Source: Actinomadura barringtoniae
GTDB lineage: Bacteria; Actinomycetota; Actinomycetes; Streptosporangiales; Streptosporangiaceae
Direction: 5' to 3'
NCBI RefSeq assembly: GCF_017573505.1
Contig: NZ_JAGEOJ010000019.1
Span: 62,001-126,000 of the forward strand
DNA: 64,000 bases
Shown: one piece after another, positions 1-8,935 of the stretch
Layout of the letters: each line of letters starts with the position of its first letter
Position numbering within the stretch: the first letter of the stretch is position 1
Translations under genes and position numbers: made by a program
The notes under the pieces: model-generated
Told to the model about the DNA's origin: nothing
What the model saw: the letters and a program-made list of their open reading frames with translations, nothing else
Databases searched by the model: none

Positions 1-2
1 CG

Positions 3-1232
3 CACGCCGACCAGCAGCGCCGGATCGCCGCGCTGGACGGGTTCACGCTGCTGGTCGCCGCCGAGTCGGCGGGCGCGCTCGCCGCCGCCGAGATGAGCTT
101 CGACGGCCTGCCCTGGTCGGTCACCGAGCACGACGAGCTGCTCACCGAGATGCTCGGTCCCCGCCCGTCCTCGGGGTTTCGGCCCCGCAAGCTCCAGGAC
201 CTCGCCGACCGCATCAACGCGGCGTTCGGCGCGCGGACGCACGTCAACCCCGACTCGCCCGCCCAGATCGTCAAGGCGTTCTCCGCCGCGGGCTTCTCGC
301 TCACCTCCACCCGGGCCCACGTGCTCAAGCAGATCGACCACCCGGCCGTGCCGCTCCTGCTGGAGTACAAGGAGCTCGCCCGGCTGCACACCGCGCACGG
401 CTGGGCCTGGCTCGACGCCTGGGTCCACGACGGCCGCTTCCGCCCCGAGTTCGTCGTCGGCGGCGTGGTGTCGGGGCGCTGGGCCACCAACGGCGGCGGC
501 GCGCTGCAGATCCCGCGCGTTCTCCGCAAGGCGGTGGTCGCCGACCCGGGCTGGTCGCTGGTCGTGGCCGACGCCGCCCAGCTCGAGCCCCGCGTCCTGG
601 CCGCTCTGGCGGGCGATCGCGCCTTCGCCAAGGCCGCGGCCCAGGGTGACCTCTACGCGGCCCTGTCGGACGCGTTCGGCGGCGCTGAGGGCGCCCGTGA
701 CAAGGCGAAGATCGCCCTGCTGTCGGCCATGTACGGCGGCGGTACGGGCGAGGCGGTGCAGCTCTTGGCGATCCTCAAGAGCCGCTTCCCCGACGCCTTC
801 GAGTACGTCGAGGCGGCCGCGCGGGCCGGCGAGCGAGGCCAGCTCGTGCGGTCCCGCCTGGGCCGTACGTGCCCGCCGCCGTCCGCCGCGTGGCGGGAGC
901 TCACCTCGACGGGCGACGACGGGAACGCGGCCTCGGCGCTGCGCAGCCGGGGCCGCTTCACCCGCAACTTCGTGGTCCAGGCGACCGCCGCCGACTGGGC
1001 GCTGGCCCTGCTGGCCTCGCTGCGCCGCAGGCTCCACGTCCTGGGCGAGCCGCACCTGGTGTTCTTCCAGCACGACGAGGTCATCGTGCACGCGCCCGAC
1101 GAGCTGACCGGCAAGGTGTCGGACGCGATCCGCGAGTCCGCGGAGGAGGCCGGGCGGCTGCTGTTCGGCCGCACGCCCGTCGTGTTCCCCATGGAGATCG
1201 CGGCGGTGACCCGCTACTCCGACGCCAAGTGA
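3..1232 (+). CDS. Family A DNA polymerase (bifunctional 3'-5' exonuclease/DNA polymerase), 3' part
   Basis: The reading frame is open from base 3, so the N-terminus lies upstream of the window; the first internal ATG (93) is not a convincing start. The polymerase domain is clear: motif A appears as DAAQLEPRVLAALAGD, motif B as RDKAKIALLSAMYGG (R-x3-K-x7-YG), and motif C as FFQHDEVIVH with the catalytic HDE. This is the short actinobacterial PolA paralogue usually annotated as a bifunctional exonuclease/polymerase, not the housekeeping PolA, since the fingers region is reduced. The exonuclease portion is not visible here. Its last 19 bases overlap the end of the convergent SGNH hydrolase gene. 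Confidence 0.9.
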   Translation, partial: HADQQRRIAALDGFTLLVAAESAGALAAAEMSFDGLPWSVTEHDELLTEMLGPRPSSGFRPRKLQDLADRINAAFGARTHVNPDSPAQIVKAFSAAGFSLTSTRAHVLKQIDHPAVPLLLEYKELARLHTAHGWAWLDAWVHDGRFRPEFVVGGVVSGRWATNGGGALQIPRVLRKAVVADPGWSLVVADAAQLEPRVLAALAGDRAFAKAAAQGDLYAALSDAFGGAEGARDKAKIALLSAMYGGGTGEAVQLLAILKSRFPDAFEYVEAAARAGERGQLVRSRLGRTCPPPSAAWRELTSTGDDGNAASALRSRGRFTRNFVVQATAADWALALLASLRRRLHVLGEPHLVFFQHDEVIVHAPDELTGKVSDAIRESAEEAGRLLFGRTPVVFPMEIAAVTRYSDAK

Positions 1233-1942
1233 CCGGCCGGGCCGCCCGGACCTGCCAGGCCCGCCGGGCTCGTCGCGCGCTCGGCCAGGTGGTCGGCCAG
1301 GTGGTCGGCCAGGGTCCGGATGGTGTTGGCGGCGGCGATGGCGTGGCCGCGTGCGTTCAGGTGGATCTGGTCGCTGGAGTAGATGCCCGGGTCGGTCTCG
1401 GCCTCCGAGCCACGGCCGTTGTAGACGTGGATCGCGCCCAGCTCGGTGGCGACGTCCGCGGTCAGCTCTGCCAGGCGGCGGCTGTGGTCGGAGCTCACCG
1501 CCCGCCAGCGGGGATCGCCCAGGCCGGCCTTGGTGAGGTCCAGCAGGCCGATCGTGACGACGTCGGCGCCGATCGCGCGGAACGCCCCGACCATCGCGGC
1601 GATCTCGGCCCGTACGCCCTCGTCGTCGAAGCGGCGGCGGAACATGTCGTTGCCGCCCGCCGTGACGATCGCCAGGTCGGGCTCGAACGCCAGGGCCTTC
1701 TCCAGCTGCTGCTCGCGGACCTGGGCGGCGAGCAGGTTGCGCAGGCCGAGGTTGAGCGAGGTGAAGCCGGGATTGACCGTCCTGAGCGCCTCCTCGACGT
1801 GATCGGTCCAGGAGAGGTCACGGTAGCCGGGCGTGGGCTCGCGGATTCCCTCGGCGACGCTGTCGCCGATGATGGCCAGGCGCTGCCAGGGAGCGCCCTT
1901 GAGGAGCTCGGCCGCTTCGGCTGTCGTAAGGGTGTCGTTCAT
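1214..1942 (-). CDS. SGNH/GDSL-family hydrolase
   Basis: 242-residue cytoplasmic esterase-like protein. Block I (AIIGDSVAEG, nucleophile Ser about residue 28), block III (GGNDMF) and block V (DQIHLNARGH, Asp/His) of the SGNH superfamily are all present. There is no signal peptide. The ATG at 1942 overlaps the stop of the upstream MFS gene (ATGA), so the two are translationally coupled. The longer open frame running to 3667 is only an antisense extension of this one. The substrate is not predictable; lipase/acylhydrolase activity is the family expectation. The C-terminus is GP/A-rich and overlaps the polymerase gene tail to tail. Confidence 0.88.
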   Translation of the reverse strand: MNDTLTTAEAAELLKGAPWQRLAIIGDSVAEGIREPTPGYRDLSWTDHVEEALRTVNPGFTSLNLGLRNLLAAQVREQQLEKALAFEPDLAIVTAGGNDMFRRRFDDEGVRAEIAAMVGAFRAIGADVVTIGLLDLTKAGLGDPRWRAVSSDHSRRLAELTADVATELGAIHVYNGRGSEAETDPGIYSSDQIHLNARGHAIAAANTIRTLADHLADHLAERATSPAGLAGPGGPAGHLASE

Positions 1943-3330
1943 GAGGCTTCCTTCTTGGCGCGGACGTTGAGGAGCAGACCGGCGAGGCCCGCTCCGAGGG
2001 CCGCGAGCGTGGCGAAGACGTAGACGGTGACGTAGTCGTCGAGCGCGGCGACGGTCGGCAGGAGCGCGGCCAGGATCGCGATGCCGAACGCGCCGCCGAG
2101 CTGGCGCCCGGTCGTGTTGAGGCCGGTGGCCCCCGCGTACCGCAGCGGGCTGACCGACAGCGCGGCGGCGCTCGCGGTGCCGGTGCCGACGGCGCCCATG
2201 CCGAGGCCGACCAGGATGCTGCCGGGCAGCCAGAACGTGAGGAACGCGGGCTCGGCGTCCAGCGCGAGGATGATCCAGATGCCGCCGGCGACCATGGTGA
2301 ACGCCCCGCCCGTGACCGCCAGGCGCGGGCCGAGACGCCCGATGAACTTGCCGGTGAGGACCGCTCCGGCGGTGGCGCCGACCGCTCCCGGCGTGGTGGC
2401 GAAGCCCGCCCTCAGCACCGAGTAGTGCCACAGGCCGGTCAGGACGAGCACGCCGAGGAGCATCCAGGTGTAGAGAGCCATCCCGTACAGGAACGAGGAG
2501 GCGTTGGCGGCGGCGAACGGGCGGCTGCGCCACAGCGAGATCTCCAGCGCGGGCACCGGGTGCCGGGCCGAGCGCCAGAGCGCGAGCGCGACCATCAGCG
2601 CCCCGCCCGCGAGCATCGCGATCGTGCGCGCGTCGCCCCAGCCCCATTCGTCGGACTGCGTGACGCCCAGTGCGAGCGCGCCGACGCCGCCGCCGAGCAG
2701 GACCGTGCCCAGCAGGTCGGGCCGGTTCGAGCCGGCCGCGGCCGAACGCGGCAGGCGCACCCCGGCCGCCACCATCGCGATGCCGACCGGGACGTTGATG
2801 ATGAACAGCGCCCGCCAGCCGAACGCGTCGACCAGCACGCCGCCGAGGCTGGGGCCGACCGCGGCGGCCGACGCGCTCGCGGCGGTCCACAGGCCGACGG
2901 CGCGTGCGCGGCGTTCGGGCGAGGTGTCGTGCAGCAGCAGGGCGAGCGACGCCGGGATCATCGCGGCCGCGGCGGCGCCCTGGACGCCGCGGGTGACGAG
3001 CAGGACCGGCAGCGTGGGGGCGAGCGCGCAGGCCAGCGAGGCGAGCGTGAAGAGCGCGACGCCGGCCTGGAAGAGCGTCCGCCGCCCGATCAGGTCCGCG
3101 AGCCTCCCGGCGGGGGCGAGCAGCGCCGCGAACGGCACCGCGTAGATGGTGATGACCCAGGTGAGCCCGGCGAGGCTCGACCCGGGGAAGTCGGCGCGCA
3201 GGTCCGGGATCGCCAGGTTGGCGATCGTGGAGTCGAGCATCGACAGGAACGTCGCCCCCGCGGTGAGCAGGGGCACCCGGCTGCGTGCCGTGCCGGGCGG
3301 CGCGAGCGGCGGTGCCGTCTCGGCGGTCAT
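1939..3330 (-). CDS. MFS transporter, DHA2 (EmrB/QacA-like) drug exporter
   Basis: 463-residue integral membrane protein with about 12-14 hydrophobic helices. The helix 1 motif LDSTIANLAIPDL and the loop 2-3 motif GRLADLIGRR are typical of proton-driven drug:H+ antiporters of the DHA2 group; motif C-like sequence (AVGPSLGGVLVDAFGWR) lies near residues 158-175. It is preceded by a strong ribosome site (GGGAGGATCTTCATG). The gene is divergent from a TetR regulator and shares two copies of its likely operator, the classic arrangement of a repressed efflux pump. It is coupled to the downstream SGNH hydrolase. The exported compound is unknown. Confidence 0.9.
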   Translation of the reverse strand: MTAETAPPLAPPGTARSRVPLLTAGATFLSMLDSTIANLAIPDLRADFPGSSLAGLTWVITIYAVPFAALLAPAGRLADLIGRRTLFQAGVALFTLASLACALAPTLPVLLVTRGVQGAAAAAMIPASLALLLHDTSPERRARAVGLWTAASASAAAVGPSLGGVLVDAFGWRALFIINVPVGIAMVAAGVRLPRSAAAGSNRPDLLGTVLLGGGVGALALGVTQSDEWGWGDARTIAMLAGGALMVALALWRSARHPVPALEISLWRSRPFAAANASSFLYGMALYTWMLLGVLVLTGLWHYSVLRAGFATTPGAVGATAGAVLTGKFIGRLGPRLAVTGGAFTMVAGGIWIILALDAEPAFLTFWLPGSILVGLGMGAVGTGTASAAALSVSPLRYAGATGLNTTGRQLGGAFGIAILAALLPTVAALDDYVTVYVFATLAALGAGLAGLLLNVRAKKEAS

Positions 3331-3352
3331 GAAGATCCTCCCGTAAAAGTAA

Positions 3353-3429
3353 ACGAACGGTCGTACTGTTTCTTGCCGGACACTGCCGCGTCAAGGCCTG
3401 GCGAGGGTTGACTTTGTACGAACGGTCGT
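3353..3429. promoter_or_regulatory. Paired TetR operators between MFS exporter and tetR
   Basis: The 12-mer ACGAACGGTCGT occurs twice, at 3353-3364 and 3418-3429, in the divergent intergenic region. It is an imperfect inverted repeat (ACGA/TCGT arms). The second copy lies between a -35-like TTGACT (3408-3413) and the tetR start, so occupancy would block tetR transcription; the first lies just upstream of the MFS ribosome site. Binding by the adjacent TetR is inferred. Confidence 0.6.
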
Positions 3430-3442
3430 GCAGATTTATGGG

Positions 3443-4057
3443 ATGACCACGCAAGACGGGAGACTGCTGCGCGGCGAGCAGACCCGCCGCGCCATCCTGG
3501 ACCGGGCCGCCGACATCGCCTCCGCCGAGGGCCTGGAGGGCCTGTCGATCGGCCGCCTGGCCACCGAGCTGAAGATCAGCAAGAGCGGCGTCTTCACGCA
3601 CTTCGGCTCCAAGGAGGAGCTCCAGCTCGCCACGGTCCGCGCGGCCGTCGAGGTCTTCCGTGAGCACGTCACCAAGCCCGCGCTGGCGGTCCCGCCCGGC
3701 CTGCGCCGCGTCCGCGCGCTCCTGAACGCCTGGACGGCCTACCAGCGCGATCTGGTGTTCCCCGGCGGATGCTTCTTCTACTCCACGGCCGCCGAGTTCG
3801 ACGCCCGCCCCGGCGCGGTCCGCGACGCGGTGGCCAAGTCCCAGCTCAACTGGATGACGTTCGTCGAACGCTGCCTGCGCGAGGCCCAGGAGCTGGGCGA
3901 GATCGATCCCGGCGCTGACGTCCGCCAGGTCGCCTTCGAGCTCGACGCCCTGGGCGAGGCCGGGGGAGCCAAGGCCCTGCTCTTCGACGACGACGACCGC
4001 TTCGCCCGCGCGTCCCGTGCCATGCGCAACCGCCTCGCCGCCATCACCACCGGCTGA
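3443..4057 (+). CDS. TetR/AcrR-family transcriptional regulator
   Basis: About 204 residues. The N-terminal helix-turn-helix is clear (TRRAILDRAADIASAEGLEGLSIGRLA followed by ISKSGVFTHFGSKEEL); the C-terminal ligand-binding half is of the TetR_C_6/YcdC-like type. ATG 3443 is preferred over the GTG at 3428, because the GTG falls inside the operator. No Shine-Dalgarno sequence precedes 3443, and the spacing from the TTGACT -35 suggests a start of transcription close to this ATG, so the mRNA may be leaderless. It probably represses itself and the divergent MFS/SGNH operon. Confidence 0.88.
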   Translation: MTTQDGRLLRGEQTRRAILDRAADIASAEGLEGLSIGRLATELKISKSGVFTHFGSKEELQLATVRAAVEVFREHVTKPALAVPPGLRRVRALLNAWTAYQRDLVFPGGCFFYSTAAEFDARPGAVRDAVAKSQLNWMTFVERCLREAQELGEIDPGADVRQVAFELDALGEAGGAKALLFDDDDRFARASRAMRNRLAAITTG

Positions 4058-4069
4058 GCCGTCTCAACA

Positions 4070-4132
4070 CGCCGATCTTGCTCTCAGCGCCCCTTCCCGG
4101 CCCCGGAAGGGGCGCTGAGAGCAAGATCGGCG
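4070..4132. terminator. Perfect 28-bp inverted repeat, bidirectional terminator
   Basis: Arms 4070-4097 and 4105-4132 are perfect reverse complements over 28 bases with a 7-base loop. It sits between the convergent tetR (stop 4057) and FAD monooxygenase (stop 4144) genes. There is no T-tract on either side. A bidirectional terminator is the simplest reading. Confidence 0.75.
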
Positions 4133-4143
4133 CGGGAATGGGC

Positions 4144-5379
4144 TTAGGGGGTCCAGGAGGGGCGGGTGTTGAGCGTCTCCACGTCGGCGAACGAGGTCTG
4201 CTTGTAGGCGCCGGTGATGGTCGCGAGCTCGGCCGGGCCGAGCACGTCCTCGATGCGCGCGAAGCCGTCCGGAGCGCGTTCGGCGACCGTGTGCAGGACG
4301 CGGTCGGCGGGCATCTCGCGGTTGGCGAGGACGATGGCGTTCACCTGCTCGCGGCGCGCCTTGTCGTAGGCGGTCAGGCCCTCGGTGACCGACGGCGAGC
4401 GGGCCAGCTCGTACGCCAGCACACGGGCGTCCAGGATCGCCTGCGAGCCGCCGTTGGACCCGATCGGGTACATCGGGTGCGCGGCGTCGCCGACCAGCGT
4501 GACGCGCCCCTGGCTCCAGAACGGGAGCGGATCGCGGTCGACCATCGGGTACTGCAGGATGCGCTCGGTGCCCGCGATGAGCGCCGGAACGTCCAGCCAG
4601 TCGAAGCGCCAGTCGGCGTAGTGGGGGAGCACCTCGTCGAGGCTGCCGGTGCGGTCCCACTCGGCGGGCCCGGCCGAGGCGTCGGGCAGGCGCACCTCGG
4701 CCACCCAGTTGAGCAGCGCGCGCCCGCGTTCCTCATGCGGCCGCGAGATCGGGTAGACGACGAACTTGGCCCGGGTGTTGCTGCCCGCGACCGCCAGCGT
4801 CCTGCCCGACAGCACCGGGTCGCCCTCGGCCACGCCGCGCCACATCCGGATGCCGTTCCACAGCGGCGGCGGCTCGCCCGGATGCAGCTGCGCGCGGACC
4901 CGCGAGTGCAGGCCGTCCGCGCCGACCAGGACGTCCGCCTCGACCGTCTTCTCGCCGGTGAGCAGGGCGCGCACGCCGCCCGTGCTCTGCTCGAACGAGG
5001 TGAGCGAGACGCCGGTGCGGACGACGTCGCCCAGGCGGGACCGTACGGCCTCGTGCAGCAGCTGCTGCAGGTCGCCGCGGTGGATCGAGTACTGCGGCCA
5101 GTCATAGCCGAGCGCGCGGCCGCGCGGCTCGCCCCAGATGCGGCCGCCGTGCCGGTCGAAGTGCACCATCTCGCCGGTCGGGATCGCCGTCGCCGCGAGG
5201 GCGTCGCCGAGCCCGAGCTCGGTCAGCTCCCGCACCGCGTGCGGCAGCAGGTTGATGCCGACCCCGAGCCGGCCGACCCGGGGCCCGCCCTCGACGACGC
5301 TCGCCTCGACACCCGCCGCGTGCAGGCTCAGCGCGGTCGTCAGACCGCCGATCCCGGCGCCGGCGATGACCGCGCGCAT
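4144..5379 (-). CDS. FAD-dependent monooxygenase (salicylate hydroxylase-like, class A)
   Basis: 411 residues. The Rossmann FAD motif GAGIGG is at residues 7-12, the DG motif (GADGLHSRVR) near 155, and the second FAD motif (LVGDAAHPMYPIGSNG) near 300. This order defines para-hydroxybenzoate-hydroxylase-fold monooxygenases that insert one oxygen atom into an aromatic or heteroaromatic ring using NAD(P)H. It is the last gene of the ABC importer/decarboxylase operon; its start overlaps the ATPase stop by one base. Context suggests hydroxylation of an aromatic acid or its decarboxylation product. The PhzS-like and salicylate-hydroxylase-like subgroups cannot be separated here. Confidence 0.87.
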   Translation of the reverse strand: MRAVIAGAGIGGLTTALSLHAAGVEASVVEGGPRVGRLGVGINLLPHAVRELTELGLGDALAATAIPTGEMVHFDRHGGRIWGEPRGRALGYDWPQYSIHRGDLQQLLHEAVRSRLGDVVRTGVSLTSFEQSTGGVRALLTGEKTVEADVLVGADGLHSRVRAQLHPGEPPPLWNGIRMWRGVAEGDPVLSGRTLAVAGSNTRAKFVVYPISRPHEERGRALLNWVAEVRLPDASAGPAEWDRTGSLDEVLPHYADWRFDWLDVPALIAGTERILQYPMVDRDPLPFWSQGRVTLVGDAAHPMYPIGSNGGSQAILDARVLAYELARSPSVTEGLTAYDKARREQVNAIVLANREMPADRVLHTVAERAPDGFARIEDVLGPAELATITGAYKQTSFADVETLNTRPSWTP

Positions 5380-6188
5380 CAGGGTTTGACGTCGACCTTG
5401 GAGTCCTCCGCCTGCTGCGCCGCGGAGTCCTCGGAACCCTTGGTATGGCCGCGCACCAGCCGGCCGACCTCGGCGCGCAGGCGCACGAACTCCGGCTCGG
5501 CGCGGGTGGTGATCTGGTCGCGCGGCCCGGGCAGCTCGACCGGCAGCTCGGCGCGGATGCGGCCCGGGTTGCGGCCGAGCACGACGACGCGGTCCCCGAC
5601 GTAGACGCTCTCGTCGATGTCGTGGGTGACCAGCAGGATCGTCATGCCGTCGGTGCCGCGCACGTTCAGCACCAGGTCCTCGAGGTCCTCGCGGGTCTGC
5701 GCGTCGACCGAGCCGAACGGCTCGTCCATCAGCATCAGCGCGGGCCGGTAGGCGAGCGCGCGGGCGATGGACACGCGCTGCTGCATGCCGCCCGACAGCT
5801 GCCAGGGGTACTTGGTGCCGGCGTCGGACAGGTCGACCGACTTCAGCGCCTCCTCGGCGGCCGCGCGGCGCTCCTTCTTGGCCATGCCGCGGCGGCGCAG
5901 CGGGAGCGCCACGTTGTCGCGGACGGTCAGCCAGGGCAGCAGGGAGCGGCTGTAGTCCTGGAAGACGACGGCGAGGTTGTCGGGCACCCCGTCGATGACC
6001 GTGTCGTTCAGCACGACCTTGCCGCCGGTCGGGCGCATCAGCCCGGCGATGCAGCGCAGCAGCGTGGACTTGCCGCAGCCGGACGGGCCGACGATGCTCA
6101 CCAGCTCGCCCTCGGCGACGGTGAGGTTCATGTCGTGCAGGACCTCGTGGTCGCCGTAACTGTGGTGGAGCGCGGAGATCTCAAGCAT
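5379..6188 (-). CDS. ABC transporter ATP-binding protein, NitT/TauT family
   Basis: 269 residues. Walker A GPSGCGKST (about 33-41), Q-loop (VFQDYSRSLLPW), signature LSGGMQQRVSIARAL and Walker B ALMLMDEPFG followed by the D-loop are all intact. It matches the SsuB/TauB/NrtD-type ATPases of sulfonate, nitrate and aromatic-acid importers. It pairs with the two permeases and the lipoprotein encoded upstream, although the decarboxylase gene lies between. Its start is 3 bases after the decarboxylase stop with an AGGTGA ribosome site, indicating coupling. Confidence 0.93.
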   Translation of the reverse strand: MLEISALHHSYGDHEVLHDMNLTVAEGELVSIVGPSGCGKSTLLRCIAGLMRPTGGKVVLNDTVIDGVPDNLAVVFQDYSRSLLPWLTVRDNVALPLRRRGMAKKERRAAAEEALKSVDLSDAGTKYPWQLSGGMQQRVSIARALAYRPALMLMDEPFGSVDAQTREDLEDLVLNVRGTDGMTILLVTHDIDESVYVGDRVVVLGRNPGRIRAELPVELPGPRDQITTRAEPEFVRLRAEVGRLVRGHTKGSEDSAAQQAEDSKVDVKP

Positions 6189-6191
6189 TGG

Positions 6192-7793
6192 TCACCTGGC
6201 CCACGGTTCGTACATGGGGGATTCGTCGGCGGACACTGCCACATCTATCAGGAATGGACCATCGTGCGCGAACCCCGCCGACAGCGCCTCGGGCAGCTCG
6301 GCCGGGTCGGTCACCGTACGACCCGGGACGCCGAGCCCCTGCGCGACCGCCGGGTAGTCGAGGCCGGCGATGTTGGAACCGGGCACCGACTCCACGCCGA
6401 TGCGGCGGCCGAGCGCCTTGACCGCCTGGTAGCCGCCGTTCCGCAGCACCACGACGGTCATCGGGACGTTGTGCTGCGCGGCGGTCCACAGTGCCTGCAC
6501 CGAGTACATGATGGAGCCGTCGCCGATCACGCAGACGACCCGCTCGCCGCCGCTAGCCAGCGCGCGGCCGACCGCGAGGGGGAGACCCCAGCCGAGCGCG
6601 CCGCTGCCGGTGGTGAGGAACGTGCCGGACGCCGTGATCGGCACCCGGGCGTGGAAGTCGTCGCGGTGGCTCGGGGCCTCCTCGACGATGACCGCGTTCG
6701 GCGGCTTCAGGTCCCGGATCGCGTCCATCACGAAGCCGGGGTCCATCGGCGTGCTCGCGAGCGGCGTCGCCGGCAGCAGTCGCGGCTCGGGCAGCGGGCG
6801 CTCGGTCTTGCCCACCCGCTCGAGCAGGCCGCGCACGCCGGTGTCGATCGTGGTGAGCACGCTGGTGCCGACCGGAGCCCAGGCCACCTGCTCGGGATCG
6901 CAGTCGAAGTGGAACAGCCGCGCGCCCTCCGGGATGAACCGGCCCTCGACGTGCACGTGGTACACGAAGATCGGCGCGCCCAGGGCCAGGATCACGTCGT
7001 GGCCCTCGAGCCGGCCCGCGAGCTGGTCGCGGACCGGCGGCAGGAACCCGCGGAACTGCGGGTGATCTTCAGGAAAGCCCGACCTCCCTGACAGCGGGCT
7101 GATCCATACGTGCGCGCCGGTCCGCTCGGCCAGCTCGACCACCAGCGGCAGCGCGTTCTCGTCCTCCACCCCGGGCCCGACGATCAGCACCGGGGACGCC
7201 GCGCCGTCCAGCGCGGCGGCGACCTCGGCGAGCGCCTCGGGCGAGGCGCCGAAGCCGGTGTGCACCTCGCGATGCGGCACCGGCTCGGCGGGGTGGTCCC
7301 AGTCGTCCTCGGGCACCGACAGGAACACCGGGCCGCGCGGCGGCGTCATCGCGATCCGGTACGCCTCGGCGAGCGCACCCGGAACGGACTCGGCCCGTTC
7401 CGGCTGCGCGCTCCACTTCACGTACGGGCGCGGGAACTCCGCGGGCTTGTCGGCGGACAGGAAGGGCCGGGTCGGCAGCATCGGCCTGCTCTGCTGGCCC
7501 GCGAACACCACCAGCGGAACGCGGTCGCGGTAGGCGTTGAACACCGCGCCCAGCGAGTGGCCGACGCCGCCCGCCGAGTGCAGGCTGACCAGCCCCGCGC
7601 GCCCGGTGCCGAGCGCGTGCCCGGCGGCCGCCGCCACCACGATCGACTCCTGGAGCCCGAGGACGTAGGAGAAGTCCTCGGGGAAGTCGCGGAACATGGT
7701 CAGTTCCGTCGAACCGGGGTTGCCGAAGACCGTGGTCATGCCGGCACGCCGGCAGAAGTCGAACACCGCGTCCCGGACGGTGAGTCCCGTCAT
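6192..7793 (-). CDS. Benzoylformate decarboxylase-like ThDP enzyme
   Basis: 533 residues, matching the family length of about 528. The N-terminal Pyr domain carries NPGSTE (Ser 28), Glu 49 (LGLQES; the glutamate that activates the thiamine cofactor) and His 72 (LHSAGG), which correspond to Ser26, Glu47 and His70 of Pseudomonas benzoylformate decarboxylase. A YHVHVEG segment matches the region of its His281. The C-terminal PP domain has GDGSIMYSVQALWTAAQ for Mg-ThDP. The expected reaction is nonoxidative decarboxylation of an aryl 2-oxo acid to an aldehyde. Position between importer genes suggests that the imported compound or a derivative is the substrate. Other ThDP decarboxylases are possible, but the His pair favours this group. 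Confidence 0.8.
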   Translation of the reverse strand: MTGLTVRDAVFDFCRRAGMTTVFGNPGSTELTMFRDFPEDFSYVLGLQESIVVAAAAGHALGTGRAGLVSLHSAGGVGHSLGAVFNAYRDRVPLVVFAGQQSRPMLPTRPFLSADKPAEFPRPYVKWSAQPERAESVPGALAEAYRIAMTPPRGPVFLSVPEDDWDHPAEPVPHREVHTGFGASPEALAEVAAALDGAASPVLIVGPGVEDENALPLVVELAERTGAHVWISPLSGRSGFPEDHPQFRGFLPPVRDQLAGRLEGHDVILALGAPIFVYHVHVEGRFIPEGARLFHFDCDPEQVAWAPVGTSVLTTIDTGVRGLLERVGKTERPLPEPRLLPATPLASTPMDPGFVMDAIRDLKPPNAVIVEEAPSHRDDFHARVPITASGTFLTTGSGALGWGLPLAVGRALASGGERVVCVIGDGSIMYSVQALWTAAQHNVPMTVVVLRNGGYQAVKALGRRIGVESVPGSNIAGLDYPAVAQGLGVPGRTVTDPAELPEALSAGFAHDGPFLIDVAVSADESPMYEPWAR

Positions 7794-7877
7794 GCCGAGC
7801 CCATGCCTTCCCTGTGCTTTACCTGTGCTGCCGTGCCGCCCGTCCGGCCGTTCCGGCCGGACGGCTCCCGCGATCGC

Positions 7878-8876
7878 CTACTGGGAGGCCTGCGGGGTGA
7901 AGAGGATCGAGTTCACGTCGGGGTTGTTCTTCAGCAGCCCCGGCTGCGCCTTCATCAGGTCGACGACGCGGCTGATCCGGGTCGCGTTGAGCGAGGTCGG
8001 GTAGCCGGGCAGCGTGATGACCTTGGCGACGTCCGGCGCGATCTTGGCGTAGGTGGGCAGCACGCTCTCGACCTGCTTGCGGTCGGAGGCGGCCAGCGCC
8101 TGCGCCTTGAAGAGCGCGCGCTGGAAGGCGGCGGCCTCCTTCGGGTGCTTGTCGGTCCACTCCTTGGTGCTGACGTAGCCGCTCACCGGTACGCCCTTCA
8201 CCGGGTCGCTGCCGCCGTCCAGGACGGACCGGGCGCCCTGCTTCTTCTGGATGTCGGACAGGAACGGCTCCAGCACGTGCACCGCGTCGACGTCGCCCTT
8301 CTCCAGCGCGGGGCCCATCTGGGCGAACGGGACCGGGGTGTACTTGACCTTGGTCGGGTCGACGTTCTTGGCCCGCAGGATCGCGTTCATCGTCAGGACC
8401 TGGATGTTGTTCGGGATGACGACCGCGACCTTCTTGCCCTCGAGGTCCTTCGGCTCCTTGATGGGCGAGTCGGGCTTCACCAGCACGCTCATCATGTTCG
8501 GCGTGAGCGTCGCCGCCTCACCGATGACCTTCAGGTGCATCTGGCCGGCGTCGTTGGCCGCGATGAACGTGGACAGGTTGGCGCCGCCGATCACGCCGAC
8601 GTCGCCCTTCATCAGCGCGGGGAGGGCGTCGGTGCTCTTGGCGACGATCTTCAGGTTCACGTCCAGGCCCTCGGCCTTGAACAGGCCCTTCTGCTGGGCG
8701 ATCTGCGCACCGGCGCCGTCCACGACGCCGAGGATCGCGACGGTCATCTTGCCGCCGTTCTCCAGGCCCTTGCTGTTACCGCTCGAGTCGTCGTCGCCGC
8801 CGCAGGCGCTCAGCGTGCTCGCGGCCAGCAGCGCGACCGAGGCGGCGACGATGGAACGAAACCTCAGTGATCGCAT
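7878..8876 (-). CDS. ABC transporter substrate-binding lipoprotein (NitT/TauT, SsuA-like)
   Basis: 332 residues. The start is ATG 8876 with AAGGAG nine bases upstream; a longer frame reading through to 9596 is not real. A lipoprotein signal peptide ends in the lipobox LSAC (Cys about 25), followed by a Gly/Asp/Ser linker. The mature protein has the NMT1/SsuA-type fold, with the motifs GLFKAEGLDVNLK and GDVGVIGG and the hinge EPKDLEGKKVAVV. It should capture the substrate outside the membrane for the two permeases. The ligand is unknown; the decarboxylase and monooxygenase in the operon suggest an aromatic acid. Confidence 0.9.
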   Translation of the reverse strand: MRSLRFRSIVAASVALLAASTLSACGGDDDSSGNSKGLENGGKMTVAILGVVDGAGAQIAQQKGLFKAEGLDVNLKIVAKSTDALPALMKGDVGVIGGANLSTFIAANDAGQMHLKVIGEAATLTPNMMSVLVKPDSPIKEPKDLEGKKVAVVIPNNIQVLTMNAILRAKNVDPTKVKYTPVPFAQMGPALEKGDVDAVHVLEPFLSDIQKKQGARSVLDGGSDPVKGVPVSGYVSTKEWTDKHPKEAAAFQRALFKAQALAASDRKQVESVLPTYAKIAPDVAKVITLPGYPTSLNATRISRVVDLMKAQPGLLKNNPDVNSILFTPQASQ

Positions 8877-8935
8877 TGTGGTGCTCCTTGGGGGAAGATT
8901 CGAGATCACTCGATAGCGGGGGGTTTGGGGGAGGC

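Noticed and set aside
1943..3667. Minus-strand extension of the SGNH hydrolase frame across the MFS gene
   Set aside because: The extension is Arg/Pro-rich and antiparallel-frame in nature. The MFS frame has clear transporter motifs, and the hydrolase has its own coupled ATG at 1942.
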